From contig OY998185.1 in assembly GCA_963921935.1 (NCBI GenBank), positions 186,001 to 250,000 on the forward strand: 64,000 nt of DNA. Direction: 5' to 3'. The stretch's first letter is position 1. Each line of letters starts with the position of its first letter. Below the pieces are notes generated by a model, which was not told the origin of the DNA, did not search any database, and worked only from the letters and a program-made list of their open reading frames with translations. The translations under genes were made by a program, and so were the position numbers. This DNA is from Galeruca laticollis. Taxonomy: Eukaryota > Arthropoda > Insecta > Coleoptera > Chrysomelidae. This document shows, piece by piece, positions 33,801 to 44,760 of this stretch.

Positions 33801-34925
33801 GTTTATTTAACGCTTCAATAAACATGTCTTGATTTAGAGTTGTATATTCTTTTAGGGAGTTCCATTTCTCATTAATGATGTTTGTTATTAATCTGTTCGG
33901 TATATTAGTGTATAGGGATATCACGTCTAATGAAACTAGTTTGTATGTGTTTGGTATTTTTGTTATATTAATAAACTCCTTGAAACTAAAAGAATCTTTG
34001 ATGTAATAGTTATTTTTGCATGTTTGCATGTATTGAAGCGTTAAATCTAACACTAAACAGCAATTATTTTCAACATAAAAACAAATTTTACCAGCAGTTA
34101 GATGGTTGTGCAATGGGCTCTCCCATATCTTTCACTGTAGCACAACTTGTCATGGAATACCTAGAAGAGAAGGTTCTAAACAAAACTAATATTCATATAC
34201 TATTTTTTAAAAGATATGTCGACGATTGTATCACTGCCGTACCAGAAAATCAAATTGACGAAATTCTAGACGCTTTTAATAATTTCCATCCCAAACTTCA
34301 GTTTACTTCAGAAACAGAACTTGAACATAAAATTAATTTCTTAGATATGACAATCATACGACAAGAAAACAATGAAGAACTTAAAACAAAATGGTATACC
34401 AAAAACACTTGGTCGGGTCGCTACCTAAACTATAATTCCCACCACCCAAATTCACAGAAAAACAGTGTTATCATAAATTTAACCGATAGAGCGCTAACTC
34501 TAACATCACCCGAATATAGATTCGAGATCTTAAAGAAAGTAAAAAAGGTTCTTCATGAAAATAATTTCCCTACAAAGTTAATAAACAGAATCATAAATCA
34601 ACGTACACACAAATTATATAATAGTAACATACCTGATAAAAAACAGATAAATGATAAAAGCATAAAAAAATATATTGCTATGCCATACACAGCAGAATTA
34701 ACAGAAAAAATGAAATATATCTTAGGTAAGCATGATATCATTGTATGTCACAAAGCACAACATCTATTATCATCTTTGTTTACATCATTGAAAAGTAAAG
34801 TTCCAACTAAAATGAAATCGAATGTCGTCTACTCAATACCATGCTTAAATTGCCCCAATAAGTACATAGGAATGACTACACAATACCTTAATAACAGGCT
34901 AAACGGACACAAATACACTAAAAAT
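33801..34925. mobile_element. Penelope-like element pieces in opposite orientations
   Basis: On the minus strand (34,020-33,801) there is a part of RT with YKLVSLDVISLYTNIP. On the plus strand (34,020-34,925) the RT continues with DGCAMGSPIS, the catalytic FKRYVDDCI, NFLDMTI and the start of a GIY-YIG endonuclease (VYSIPCLNC, KYIGMT). The two parts meet head to head and share about 15 bp (ATTGAAGCGTTAAAT), so one copy appears 5'-inverted. The endonuclease is cut off after NGHKY. Neither hammerhead end nor 3' UTR is present. Confidence 0.85.
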
Positions 34926-35994
34926 GTTCTTCAATCCGTTCCAAAAAGCTGTTAACACTAGATACACCATCATATTGTAATCGCCATCTGCTGACATCAA
35001 AATGGTACGACGAAACGTCGGAGCAAGTGCCTACGACGGTTCCGTGCGGATTTGTGTGACTCGGCATCGAAGACATTGACAGTCTCATGTTCTGCATCGG
35101 AGCACTTAAGGAATGTACATCATCTCCTGGATGACTCATGTCGTTTACTCTTGACATTTCCGTATCTGCGAAGGAAACTCGTCTGGGATTGTAGGAATAA
35201 TCGTCAAATTGTTGGTAACGTCTGTCTAGAGGGGTAGCCAAGGTAGAATTAGCCATATTGGAGACTCGATCGTAGTACTGACCTCTGGGCGATATTCCAC
35301 TCGAAGCTTCTGAATGATTTATAGGAATACTGGATATTTCCCCGTTACTAAATAAAGGATGAGATTCCTCTCTCCAAGCCGACCGATCAAGTGATTGAAC
35401 CATTTCAGGAACTCGTTTCAAATTAGAAGTATTGGGTACTACTTGTCTTTCTTCATTCCCCTCGCCTAATTCTTCTGTGTTCCTACGGCCTTCCATTGTC
35501 CAGGTCTCCCGCCCCGAGTGAATAATTTCCGGTAACAAAGGCACTGGGGTATCTAACAAAGATAAATGAAGTTGGGATAGCGACTTGTTCTTCTCACATT
35601 CTTCGAAAATTCGATCTAACTTGGTTATTAGTCGATGATTCCAATTCCTCAACATTTCGAGTTGCTGCTGTATTTCAGGTTTTGACCGAATTCTACCTAA
35701 TCGTAGTTCTATAGGAGTCAACCGTGTTTTTAACTTTTTAAATTCATTTACCCTATTTCCTACGTTAAAGTTGTCAATATATTCTTCTAAGTCAGAAAGT
35801 TTGCCAGAAGAAATCGAAAATTCAAAACCAGGATCTATGTCCACGAAGGAAGGAGCCGATATTTCTCCCTCCCTTTCCGCTCTGAGAGCTTCTCGAAGAG
35901 CAGCTCTTTTTTGGTCAACGTTGCCATTTATTGGCAAATTCCTGATAGATAGCTCATATGAAAGCTCATCTCCTAAAAGTCTGTTAACTTCCAT
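34918..35994 (-). CDS. gag: Gypsy Gag, N-terminal and middle part
   Basis: The 358-codon frame starts MEVNRLLGDELSYELSIRNL, with a SAP-like helix pair near residues 5-40. A charged middle region and a Ser/Pro/Asn-rich stretch follow. The last recognisable block is SRWRLQYDGVSSVNSFLERI, the usual opening of gypsy capsid domains. It is cut there by the Penelope block, so most of capsid and any zinc knuckle are missing. The last few codons come from the junction. Confidence 0.75.
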   Translation of the reverse strand: MEVNRLLGDELSYELSIRNLPINGNVDQKRAALREALRAEREGEISAPSFVDIDPGFEFSISSGKLSDLEEYIDNFNVGNRVNEFKKLKTRLTPIELRLGRIRSKPEIQQQLEMLRNWNHRLITKLDRIFEECEKNKSLSQLHLSLLDTPVPLLPEIIHSGRETWTMEGRRNTEELGEGNEERQVVPNTSNLKRVPEMVQSLDRSAWREESHPLFSNGEISSIPINHSEASSGISPRGQYYDRVSNMANSTLATPLDRRYQQFDDYSYNPRRVSFADTEMSRVNDMSHPGDDVHSLSAPMQNMRLSMSSMPSHTNPHGTVVGTCSDVSSYHFDVSRWRLQYDGVSSVNSFLERIEEHF

Positions 35995-36416
35995 TGTTAT
36001 CCACGTCTAATTGTAACGGTACACGCGAGAAACCCTTCCCGACGTCACTGTAAAAAACAATAAAAAGGAACACCGCTTATACACCAATATAATATCTAAA
36101 TAATGAAAGTACTTATAGGGATAACTAAAATAAGTTAGTAGTACTGATAAAATTAGAAACAACCAATCTACCCTGTATATTTCTTCGTTCAGGAATTAAT
36201 TTGAAAAATTTTGTTACTGTTTTAAATTTTGCATAAATATGTTTAGTGTTGATTTGAAAAAAAAAATCGTTTTATTAATTTTTGGTTTAATTCTATGGAT
36301 AAGAATAATAATTCGCCTAGAGTAAACCAATGTCAAAAAATAAAAAATATGTAACCGAAAGTAGCCTCGTATAAATGATTATAATTGTTTCACTTTAAAA
36401 CAGAAAACAAATTATT
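35995..36416 (-). other. Gypsy 5' leader
   Basis: AT-rich untranslated leader between the primer-binding site and gag. No frame of note is seen. Confidence 0.5.
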
Positions 36417-36434
36417 GACACGTTGGAGGCGCCA
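36417..36434 (-). promoter_or_regulatory. Gypsy primer-binding site
   Basis: On the minus strand TGGCGCCTCCAACGTGTC lies 3 bp after the 5' LTR end. It is the same general tRNA-Lys-like type as the site at 19,251. Confidence 0.65.
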
Positions 36435-36437
36435 GTT

Positions 36438-37841
36438 TGTTACTCCTGTCAAATGTTGGATGGAGATATTATTAAATTTTTTTGTTGCCCAATTACCTCT
36501 CAGGGAAGGTTACATGCAGTTATTTGAGGCTACTAATAAAACAATACGGTTTCGGTGGTTTAACTATATTGGTTTCTGACTTGCATACAATAATATCAAG
36601 GTATTGAGGGAGGCGGCACTTGTGGCGCGATACAAGAGTGCCGAACGTAAGGCCACTAGTGGCTGAATTGTCTAGCCTAGAAGAGGCCGTACACTTCAAA
36701 TCATTTACCCGAAGATTAGGTTAAGAATCCAAAAAAATCACATTTGTTTTTGTAATAACAAAAAAAGTAAATTAGCGATACCGAAGTGGCGTTACTGAAT
36801 TGCCCCAACGACTATATTGTTTAAGGAATATCTACCGCAGAGTATACTTTGCGTTTATATAACATAAGTAAGTCACTTTGAAGTTTCGCAAATTGTTCAA
36901 ATAACTAAAATCTTAAACTTTATTTTTTTAGACTACGAACTGATGTATCTACGATAAGGAGCCTAGGTCCTGAAGGGTTTTCTAATATGTAATTAAATAT
37001 AATATATGAGTTCAGTGTTCAATAATTCATTGTGGTTGTTTTTCCTTAAGTGAATGTTAAACTATATGTGTGAAAACTATATGTGATAAAACTTTATATG
37101 TTGACAAAGAACAAATCCCACTTATGACTACCACTTAGCTGTTAAATTGCTGTGGAATACTCGTTCAGCACCGCCTCACACAGTTGCTTCTTGAGCCTTT
37201 AAAATAATATGTACATGGTAGTCCTCAGACGAACAGCTGCTAACCTGCCAGGTTTACAGGAATCTGGGGTCCAAGGTATTCCCAGGACTAATTGGAAACA
37301 GAGTCCAATGATGATGGTATTCAAATGAGGTCTAAAAAGAATAATTCTGTATCATCCTTTGCTGACAAGGTGTAGGTAATAATAAAAATATATCCGTTTT
37401 AAATAGGTGAATCAATTATTGTTCCTAAGATATCTTATATTGATTTGTAATTTTTCTTTTCTTTATATAGCTAAATTTGACTATCAAAACATGCTAATCT
37501 TATAATTGAAACTGACACTAGTAATTATGACATACTAAGCATATCCTAATATTAAATGACCTAACTCTCCTACAGGAAACTGAAGCTTTCTCAAGCAATA
37601 ATACAGTTAGCTTATCGAAATCTACGGAAAAGTACAACTTTCGCTTAGTAGAGCTAGTTAATAAGTTGGAATCAATATTGAATTTTCTTTGCTTCAATAT
37701 GATGACCAAGTATTACCTAAGCTACTGATTTTATTAAAAAGCTAAACTGAATATGTCTGTAAAAGCCGCAATTGAAGATCAGTGGTTCTTTTGACCAGTT
37801 CTATAAGAATGTGCTTTGCGTTGTTCAAGTCTTCGGTCTAG
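36438..37841 (-). repeat. Gypsy 5' LTR, truncated
   Basis: About 1.4 kb matches 25,555-25,825 plus 30,287-31,422, with few differences. It breaks off at TCGGTCTA and joins directly to the LTR fragment of another element, so the first ~760 bp of this LTR are lost. It preserves the empty P-element target at 36,701. Confidence 0.85.
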
Positions 37842-38362
37842 TTTCACATCTTCTTTCTAATTATTGCATGCCTAACTATTGTCTATCACTTTCTTCATAT
37901 TCATAACTCTCACATGTTTATGTTCGAATTACACACGTATATGTAATTGATGGTATAAATTTTATAACTTTTAAAAAACTTCACCATTACCAACGTGCTG
38001 GTGGCATGTTAACTGAATAGACGCTTCTTATAGTGGGAAAATCTTTCCTCGTATCATATTATATTACAGGAGCGCATGCGTTTGGATATTATGCGCCTAC
38101 GCAATAGTGAGAATAATTTGTAGCTAAGAATACATGTTATATAGGGTGGTAAAAATTCATAAATTTTAATGTTCAAATTAAATCAATAGTTTCGAAATAT
38201 TTTATTAAATAGTTTTACATTAAAGTGTTGGTAATTTTTTATTTTTATCACATCCATGAATAAATTCACATTATCTTCGTATTTCAATCTTTTTATTTAA
38301 GAGATTTAGTGTCATCAAGAGATCACAAAGGAAAAAGGTAAGATTATGAATAAATTTCATCA
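37842..38362 (+). repeat. 521-bp direct repeat, copy A (5' LTR tail)
   Basis: It begins TTTCACATCTTCTTTCTAAT and ends AATTTCATCA, differing from copy B by scattered substitutions and no length change. Its left edge is the junction with the truncated gypsy LTR. Confidence 0.8.
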
Positions 38363-38371
38363 TCAATACTT

Positions 38372-38482
38372 ATGAGGTATTAACTGAAAATGCACAAAAC
38401 AGTTATAAGTTGGTATACCCGGGAACAAACATGGTCAGGGGTGTTTTTAACATTAAATCAATTTATAAATATAACTCTCAAT
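38372..38482 (+). pseudogene. pol: Integrase C-terminal remnant
   Basis: One frame reads YEVLTENAQNSYKL then VRGVFNIKSIYKY and a stop. This parallels the ending of the integrase at 22,050-22,153 (VVVNENAQNSYKL, RGIFNIESVFQY). The rest of pol is absent. Confidence 0.75.
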
Positions 38483-39842
38483 AAAAGATATAAGAATAAA
38501 ATAAGGAGAAGAGGAATAGATAATATTATGTACTTACATGTAAATAAATAATAGTAGCATAGGTAGATGTAATGTTTCTAATTTTTCTGCATAAGTAGCA
38601 CTTCCATGTAACATAGAATATTAGATAGTAGGTGGATGTAAGATAGTTCATTTTTCATATGTAGAGTACTTATAGGCGGATTCCATTATCCATAGTTAAG
38701 AATCTAAAAAAGAAAAATATTAATAAAAGCTTATAGACAATTTTAAGTAAAAGTAGGGTCACTTCAAATTTATATCATAAGGAAATTTAGAGTAGCTATA
38801 TAAATAAAAAACCAAACATGGAGACACAATCTATAATAAATAATTAAATAATACCAAAGACAGATAGAAAGAAAAGCTTCAATATATTATTATAAAATTT
38901 TGTGAGAATTTATTAGGTAGAGGGGATAAGAAAATAGAATTTACACCCATTAATAAGAACAGGTAGGATTTAGGAAGGACAAGCTCCATAACAATTAAAT
39001 AACAGTAAAAGAAATGGAAAGGAAAGAATGTTTTAAATCAAGATATAGAATTTAATATATTCATGTCAAATGAAATTTTATAGGAATTATGGAGATAAGT
39101 AAAAATGAAATATGGAAGCAAAGATTTATATAGAATATGATATGATTAATTATTATGAGATAGGGAGATATGAAATATAAAATATAATGTAATGAATATA
39201 CTGATGAAATGAAGTTGATGAATTATAATTAAGAATTATGCAAATAAATATAAATAGAAATAGTAAGCAAAGAAAAGGGTTAGACTATAGGAGCAATTAT
39301 CTTGACATGAATATGGGTTGAAAATAGGATATGAAAATATATGTTATATTGGAAATAATAAAATTTTTCTTAATTTGACGATAAGATAGGAATATGAGAG
39401 CATAAAAAAAGGACTGTTGAGTGCAGGAAAAAGGTGTAAGTAATTATAGGAAAAATAAGCAAGAAACAGTTAAAAAAATAAAGATTCCAAGTGGGAAATA
39501 AATAAATAATAATTGGAATAAGGATTGAAGCAAATATATAACATAGAATGGTATATAAAGAATAAACCAAGAAAAAAATGTATAAGATGTTAGAATCAGA
39601 ATGATTTTGTCTCATATTTGTAAAAATATTTAGAATAGGATAGGATAGAATCAGATAATGGAAATTAAGTCTAGGATAGAAATATATTAGAAACTTAAAT
39701 ATAGGATTCTTCAAATTTGATTTCAGGAGCAAAAAAGTAATGAATTAAGTAGAAGATAATTATTAATCTAAACATTGAAATTGAAATTTTAAAAAAAGGC
39801 AACTTAAAAGCTTGCTTTTTGAAAATTTAAATTTGAGGGGAG
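38483..39842 (+). other. Non-coding interior of deleted LTR element
   Basis: AT-rich, purine-skewed sequence without a convincing frame, ending in the purine tract. A minus frame at 39,370-39,732 is all hydrophobic low-complexity sequence and looks like the antisense of A/G-rich DNA. Confidence 0.55.
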
Positions 39843-41788
39843 TTGAACTAGTTATCTAGTTTTGTAAATAAATTGAAATAAATAAACATGACAACAAGGT
39901 TCTATTATTATATAATATAAAAATATAAGAAAAAAAATGAAATATGAATAAATCTGGTTGAATATTGATGTGATTGTTTAAAAAAGGGATAAAGAATAGA
40001 AAATCCAAAAACAATATTAGCTAATTAAATATTAAATGTTACCTGTACAAGTAATTCCAAATAGATGTCAATGTCAAGGAATTTCACATTGTGCTGAACA
40101 CTGCCATAGGAGTTTCCGCAGTAAGAAATTTCATATTATATCTTGAAACCTAAAATAATATTAAAAAATAATCAGTCCAATAATAGCTTAACATTATTCA
40201 CATGAGTTTTAATAGTAAAAGTTTAGAATCTCATGCATTCATTCAGTAATTTCATAAAGGGTTGAAAACGGTATGGCATAAAATAGATGGAACACAGCCC
40301 AAACTTATGAAAAAGAAATGAATATAAACAGGAAGTAATGAATCCTAGTGAATTTTAATTACCAACATAAAATCATTGATTATTTATTGTATATAGAACT
40401 TTAATTGAAAAAACTAAAATAATCAAGAGTTTATATAGAATAGTTATAGAATAAAATTCAAAATTAAAAAAAAGAATCAATTACATATAGGTAAATTACT
40501 AATAGGTGGTAAATTTTGTAAAAATAAACATTTATCAAAATAGCTAAACAACATAATTATCAACAAATTAACTATTGTATAAGAAAAAAAGGACATAATA
40601 TAGATTCCTTAGTGCAATAGAAATAATAGTGAATCAGTGTGATTACCCTCCAGGACAAAAAAAAATTCAAGTATTTTAGATTAATAACTAAAAGACATGA
40701 AAATGACAATTTTTTGTTAAAAATAACAAATAAGTGAGCTATGGATTGGGGAAGCCGAGATGCTTGTTGATTTTAAAAACAAGAAAAGTCGATTTGGGGT
40801 TGTTAGAGAGGACGTGTGGATGGAGATGGCTCTCTGTGAAAATTTTGTTAAAAAAAAAACTTAAACGTTAAATTTACATCAAAACGTAAAATCAAACTAA
40901 TAACAAGTGTATCTAATCCTGTGTAAGGGTAAAGCAGTACTGAAGGTGCATATCTCTTGTGAGATATCATCAAGAATTAGAAGATGAGAGTTGCAGCCGG
41001 CAGTGATATCAAAAACTAAGGTCTGTGTTTTTTTAAATAAAATTATTTGGAATTCCATTTAACATATATCAAAGTGAACAATCAAATTATTATTAGAACG
41101 TTCAAATCAAATAATGCATTAAAAAAAGGCCAAAAAACAATTAGAATATGATGCATCATAAATTTGTCTATTGATAATTGCATATTTAATCACTAAAAAA
41201 TATTGTACTCACCTTTTGTAATTTCATCCATTAGATATATCACGTGCATCATGAATGTTCCAATAATTTTCACAGCTTCTTTCTAATTATTGCATGCCTA
41301 ACTATTGTCTATCACTTTCTTCATATTCATAACTCTCACATGTTTATGTTCGAATTACACACGTATATGTAATTGATGGTATAAATTTTATAACTTTTAA
41401 AAAACTTCACCATTACCAACGTGCTGGTGGCATGTTAACTGAATAGACGCTTCTTATAGTGGGAAAATCTTTCCTCGTATCATATTATATTACAGGAGCG
41501 CATGCGTTTGGATATTATGCGCCGACGCAATAGTGAGAATAATTTGTAGCGAAGAATACATGTTATATAGGGTGGCAAAAATTCATAAATTTTAATGTTC
41601 AAATTAAATCAATAGTTTCGAAATATTTTATTGAATAGTTTTACATTAAAGTGTTGGTAATTTTTTATTTTTATCACATCCATGAATAAATTCACATTAT
41701 CTTCGTATTTCAATCTTTTTATCTAAGAGATTTAGTGTCATCAAGAGATCACAAAGGAAAAAGGTAAGATTATGAATAAATTTCATCA
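39843..41788 (+). repeat. 3' LTR of deleted element
   Basis: It starts TTGAACTAGTTATCTAG after the purine tract. Its last 521 bp equal copy A. No coding content is recognised. Confidence 0.55.
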
Positions 41789-41967
41789 ATCATTGGTTTA
41801 ATGCATCCTGAACTCAAAGGGAGGAGTTTCATGTTTCCGACTGAGGATTTAAATAATTTAGATAAACATAAACTTAGAAAAAATATTAAATTTTGAGCTA
41901 GCCGAGGTTACATATAAAAATAACAAAACTAAATATAAAATTAATTATATATCATAAATCCACAATC

Positions 41968-42025
<58 letters not shown>

Positions 42026-42045
42026 TATATGTATATATATATTTT
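41789..42045. other. Spacer with (TA)n microsatellite
   Basis: About 180 bp of unrecognised sequence is followed by (TA)n with ATATACATATATATGTATAT interruptions from 41,970 to 42,045, abutting the Penelope 3' end. Confidence 0.6.
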
Positions 42046-42129
42046 TTTGGAAAAAAATTTCTTGGGATTGTAGGTTCCTAGTTAAACAAATCAAATGGTT
42101 TTTTTGGCTAAAATTAACATTTTTGTTTT

Positions 42130-42165
42130 TGTTTACGTTTCGGACATATCGTGTCCTTCATCAGA
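42130..42165 (-). ncRNA. Hammerhead-ribozyme-like core
   Basis: On the minus strand CTGATGA, then A, a stem GGACA-CGATA-TGTCC with five perfect pairs, then GAAAC-GT. Penelope-like elements are known to carry hammerhead motifs in their terminal repeats. Stem III may be ACGT with ATGT about 14 nt on. Stem I is weak, so self-cleavage is uncertain. Confidence 0.5.
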
Positions 42166-42585
42166 ACATAATTCTACAAATAGATGACAAAAAATTAACA
42201 ATTTATACATTACATATGTCTATCCTAAAAATAACTTACCATAAAACAAGAGCTTGGCGAGCGCATGTTAAAATATGTTAAAATACACGAAAACAATCAT
42301 TTTTATTAAAAACATTCAGTATCGATATAAAACCCACATACAACTGCCAGTACACTACATTATATTATGACAATAATTACTTCTTAAAAGGAACAAAATT
42401 TTTTATTGTTAGTAAATAGAACTAGTTCTTTTTTTGTATTGTATTCAGCAATTGTGATGGAACAAGGTTTTTAATACACATCAATTTTTGTCTTTGGAAA
42501 AAATTTTTTTTCACTGATGTTATTATAGTATAAGGATTTAGAAATATTACAGGATGTCATTTCATTTATGCACCGGAAAAGACAT

Positions 42586-43110
42586 CTATTTGATTAAATT
42601 AACATAAATTTTTGATAAATTATTTGTGTCAGATTTAGCATTGATAGAATATGGGTTTTTTTGGATTTCTATCATTTCAAAGACTTCTCTTTTTTTTTGG
42701 TGGCTTTCAATTCTCAATATTTTTGTGCTGTCATAGTCAAATGTGTGTTTGTGTTCAGAACTATGATTTGTCAGGGCTGTTCTGTTTTTTTTATCATACT
42801 TGTGGCCATTTAGGCGGTTTTTAAGATATTGACTTGTCTGTCCAATATATACACCTTTAGAGTCTTTGCAAGGGATCTCATAGATGACATTGCTTTTTTT
42901 TTCTTTGGGAATTTTTGATTTTAGTTTACTAAAATTTGATTTTAAAAGATTATGTCCCTTGTGAGACACTGTTATGTTGTGATCTTTGAAAATGCTTCCA
43001 ATTTTTTCTGAAAGTCCCGAAACGTATGGTAAAGAGAGATATTTTTTTTGGGGTAAATTGTGTGAAATATTTTTATGTTGAGTTTGATTGTAAAAGAGGT
43101 ATATACGGTT
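42586..43110 (-). pseudogene. Penelope-like RT/endonuclease, C-terminal part
   Basis: A 127-codon frame (42,586-42,969) contains VIYEIPCKDSKGVYIGQTSQ (the GIY-YIG signature), then LKNRLNGHKYD, NHSSEHKHTFDYD and FEMIEIQKNP with the catalytic Glu. Coding continues upstream in frame toward 43,110 (SLPYVSGLSEKIGSIF, an alternative to a Met start). The RT catalytic YVDD block is lost. The endonuclease would nick target DNA to prime reverse transcription. Confidence 0.8.
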
Positions 43111-43247
43111 TTTAAATATTGTATTAATTAGTATATATATATATATATATGACTCTAGAAATAGTTAAGATGTCGTTGTAAGGTTGTAAGAGTATATTAT
43201 ATACGACATTAACTGTCTCGACCCTTACTTCGTGGAATCTGCTCATA

Positions 43248-43522
43248 ATAGTGTTTTAATTGAAACTCACGGTTTCTAGTTAATTCCACAATATAATAAA
43301 AAATATTGAGAATTCTAAAAAATTGACAATCACAACTTAGGTCACTTCTTGGTCTAGCCAAAAATAACTACTAACATCAGGTAGGCATCAAATGAAATGT
43401 AACTTCTGTCATTCTGACGATGATATTGATTTATCGAAACAATTGTCAATTTTTTAGAATTTTCAATAACTTATTATATTGTGGAATTAACTAGAAACCG
43501 TGAGTTTCATTTAATACACTAT
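43248..43522. repeat. MITE with ~75-bp terminal inverted repeats
   Basis: ATAGTGTTTTAATTGAAACT at the left matches the reverse complement of the right end. The match continues through CACGGTTTCTAGTTAATTCC and AAAATTGACAAT. About 110 bp of unique centre separates the arms. It has no coding capacity. Confidence 0.7.
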
Positions 43523-43587
43523 ATTATATACAACTAAATGTACAATAAATAAAGTAAAACATTCAGTTTTAATAAATACAAAAAATG

Positions 43588-43885
43588 AACTTTTATCATA
43601 CAACGAAAAACCGATGGAATACACTTATTGGAACGACCCCAACGAGCTTTGTGACAGTTTAAAATTGCTTATTGCGTGAACTCCACAAACCGATACGTAA
43701 AAATTATCCGCGCAGATGGATTTGGACGAAATGGAACCTTACGCACATCATAATAAAAAGCATAAAATGATACTATTCGTTATCGATTGTTTTTCCAAGT
43801 TTTTGTGGACACGTCCATTAAAGACAAAGTTATACTGCTATTATATCTGCTCTTGTTGAACTATCTTCCTCCGTTAAACTCATAA
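43588..43885 (+). pseudogene. Polinton integrase fragment
   Basis: Blocks in shifting frames: EYTYWNDPNELCDSLKLL (43,616), ELHKPIRKNYPRRW (43,680-43,722) and DLDEMEPYAHHNKKHKM then VIDCFSKFLWTRPLK (43,720-43,825). These match the retroviral-type integrases of Polintons. The first catalytic Asp appears as DLDEMEP. The remainder is lost in a (CT)n/(TA)n tract. At least two frameshifts are seen. Confidence 0.75.
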
Positions 43886-43952
<67 letters not shown>

Positions 43953-44084
43953 CATTAATTTTTCTTGACCATCCTGTGATTTGATAATGACAGGATTATG
44001 TCGAAACGTACGTAATCAATAAAAAAATGTATTAAAAGAAACGTCCAAAGTTTGTTTAATGACCTTAATCCAAGAAATTTCCAT

Positions 44085-44149
<65 letters not shown>

Positions 44150-44160
44150 TATCTCAATTT
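43886..44160. repeat. (CT)n, (TA)n and a Penelope terminal fragment
   Basis: (CT)n then (TA)n (43,890-43,950), then about 140 bp containing TTGATAATGACA...TGTCGAAACGT (43,981-44,010, a decayed hammerhead-like core) and CCAAGAAATTTCCATACAA. A second (TA)n follows (44,090-44,145). The fragment matches the 3' end of the Penelope element at 42,046 in inverted orientation. Confidence 0.6.
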
Positions 44161-44164
44161 ACAG

Positions 44165-44760
44165 CTAGAACAAAACTACAAAAGCGACATGCACGTGGTG
44201 ACGAGGTATTAAGCCTTTAGACGACGCCTGTAAACAACACAATATCGCTTATTCGCCAAATAAAACACTCGAAGAACGTCAGAAAGCAGATAAGGAGTTG
44301 GAAGATAAAGGGCTCGAGTCAAATCAAAAGACGCTTGGTGAAAAGACTGCTGCATTACTAGTTACGGGCAGCATGAAGGTTAAACGAAAGTTGGGAACTT
44401 ATTTCATCAATTTGGAGGATCAAATAAAATTAATGTTCCTGGCGTGATACGTATTGCAAAATCTGGAGGTTTCCTACCACTTATACATCTGTTTGCTGGA
44501 CTCTCAGTACTTGGAGCGTTATCGGGTCTTTGGAGGGGCAAAGACCGTCATTGATGCCAATAATGCTCGAAAGAAACTGGAAGAAGATATACGCCATAAT
44601 TAAGGCTATGGTGCATGTCGGAAATGGTTTATATCTGAAAAAGTATGCCAGATGCAAAGGATTTGGATTGTATTTAAAAAAATCAAAAAACTCACGATGA
44701 AACTACTCAATCGTCCACTGTACGACATTGATATTGGGTGTTATGCAAAATTAATTATAT
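44165..44760 (+). pseudogene. Polinton minor-capsid-like gene with PLA2 domain
   Basis: Frames read KRHARGDE, then PLDDACKQHNIAYSPNKTLE, the parvovirus-VP1-type phospholipase A2 motif with the catalytic His-Asn/Asp in DACKQHN. They continue with GGFLPLIHLFAGLSVLGAL (a hydrophobic membrane segment), ANNARKKLEED and GNGLYLKKYA repeats. Several frameshifts are present. In Polintons this protein is thought to be a minor capsid or membrane-acting protein. It lies just before the protease. Confidence 0.7.

Larger units (their letters stand above)
25555..37841 (-). mobile_element. Ty3/gypsy retrotransposon with nested P element and Penelope pieces
   Basis: On the minus strand the order is: a 5'-truncated 5' LTR (37,841-36,438), primer-binding site, gag (35,994-34,918), a Penelope-derived block in place of protease and RT, the end of RNase H and integrase (33,800-32,366), a purine tract and a 3' LTR (32,186-25,555) interrupted by a P element. 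The LTR termini are TGTTAC...GTAACA. Without the P element the 3' LTR is about 2.16 kb. The element is defective. Confidence 0.85.
37842..41788 (+). mobile_element. Deleted LTR element related to the one at 17,590
   Basis: A 521-bp stretch (37,842-38,362) recurs as 41,268-41,788. Between them lie an integrase C-terminus, about 1.36 kb of AT-rich interior, the purine tract TTTGAGGGGAG and a new LTR start TTGAAC at 39,843. I read 39,843-41,788 as the full 3' LTR (about 1.95 kb) and 37,842-38,362 as the tail of a 5' LTR fused to integrase by deletion. No CUB/LDLa sequence is seen in this LTR. Confidence 0.6.
42046..43130 (-). mobile_element. Penelope-like element, 3' part
   Basis: On the minus strand there is the end of RT and linker (43,130-42,970), a GIY-YIG endonuclease, a 3' UTR of about 400 bp and a hammerhead-like core at 42,130-42,165. 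Then comes CCCAAGAAATTTTTTTCC before (TA)n. The other end breaks at a (TA)n run at 43,132-43,150, so it is 5'-truncated. Confidence 0.8.

Noticed and set aside
33784..34113. Single 109-codon minus frame as one protein
   Set aside because: It runs through the head-to-head join of two Penelope pieces. Only the part below about 34,020 is true RT sequence.
39370..39732. 120-codon hydrophobic minus frame as a membrane protein
   Set aside because: Antisense of purine-rich, low-complexity DNA in a deleted LTR element. No motif or start context.
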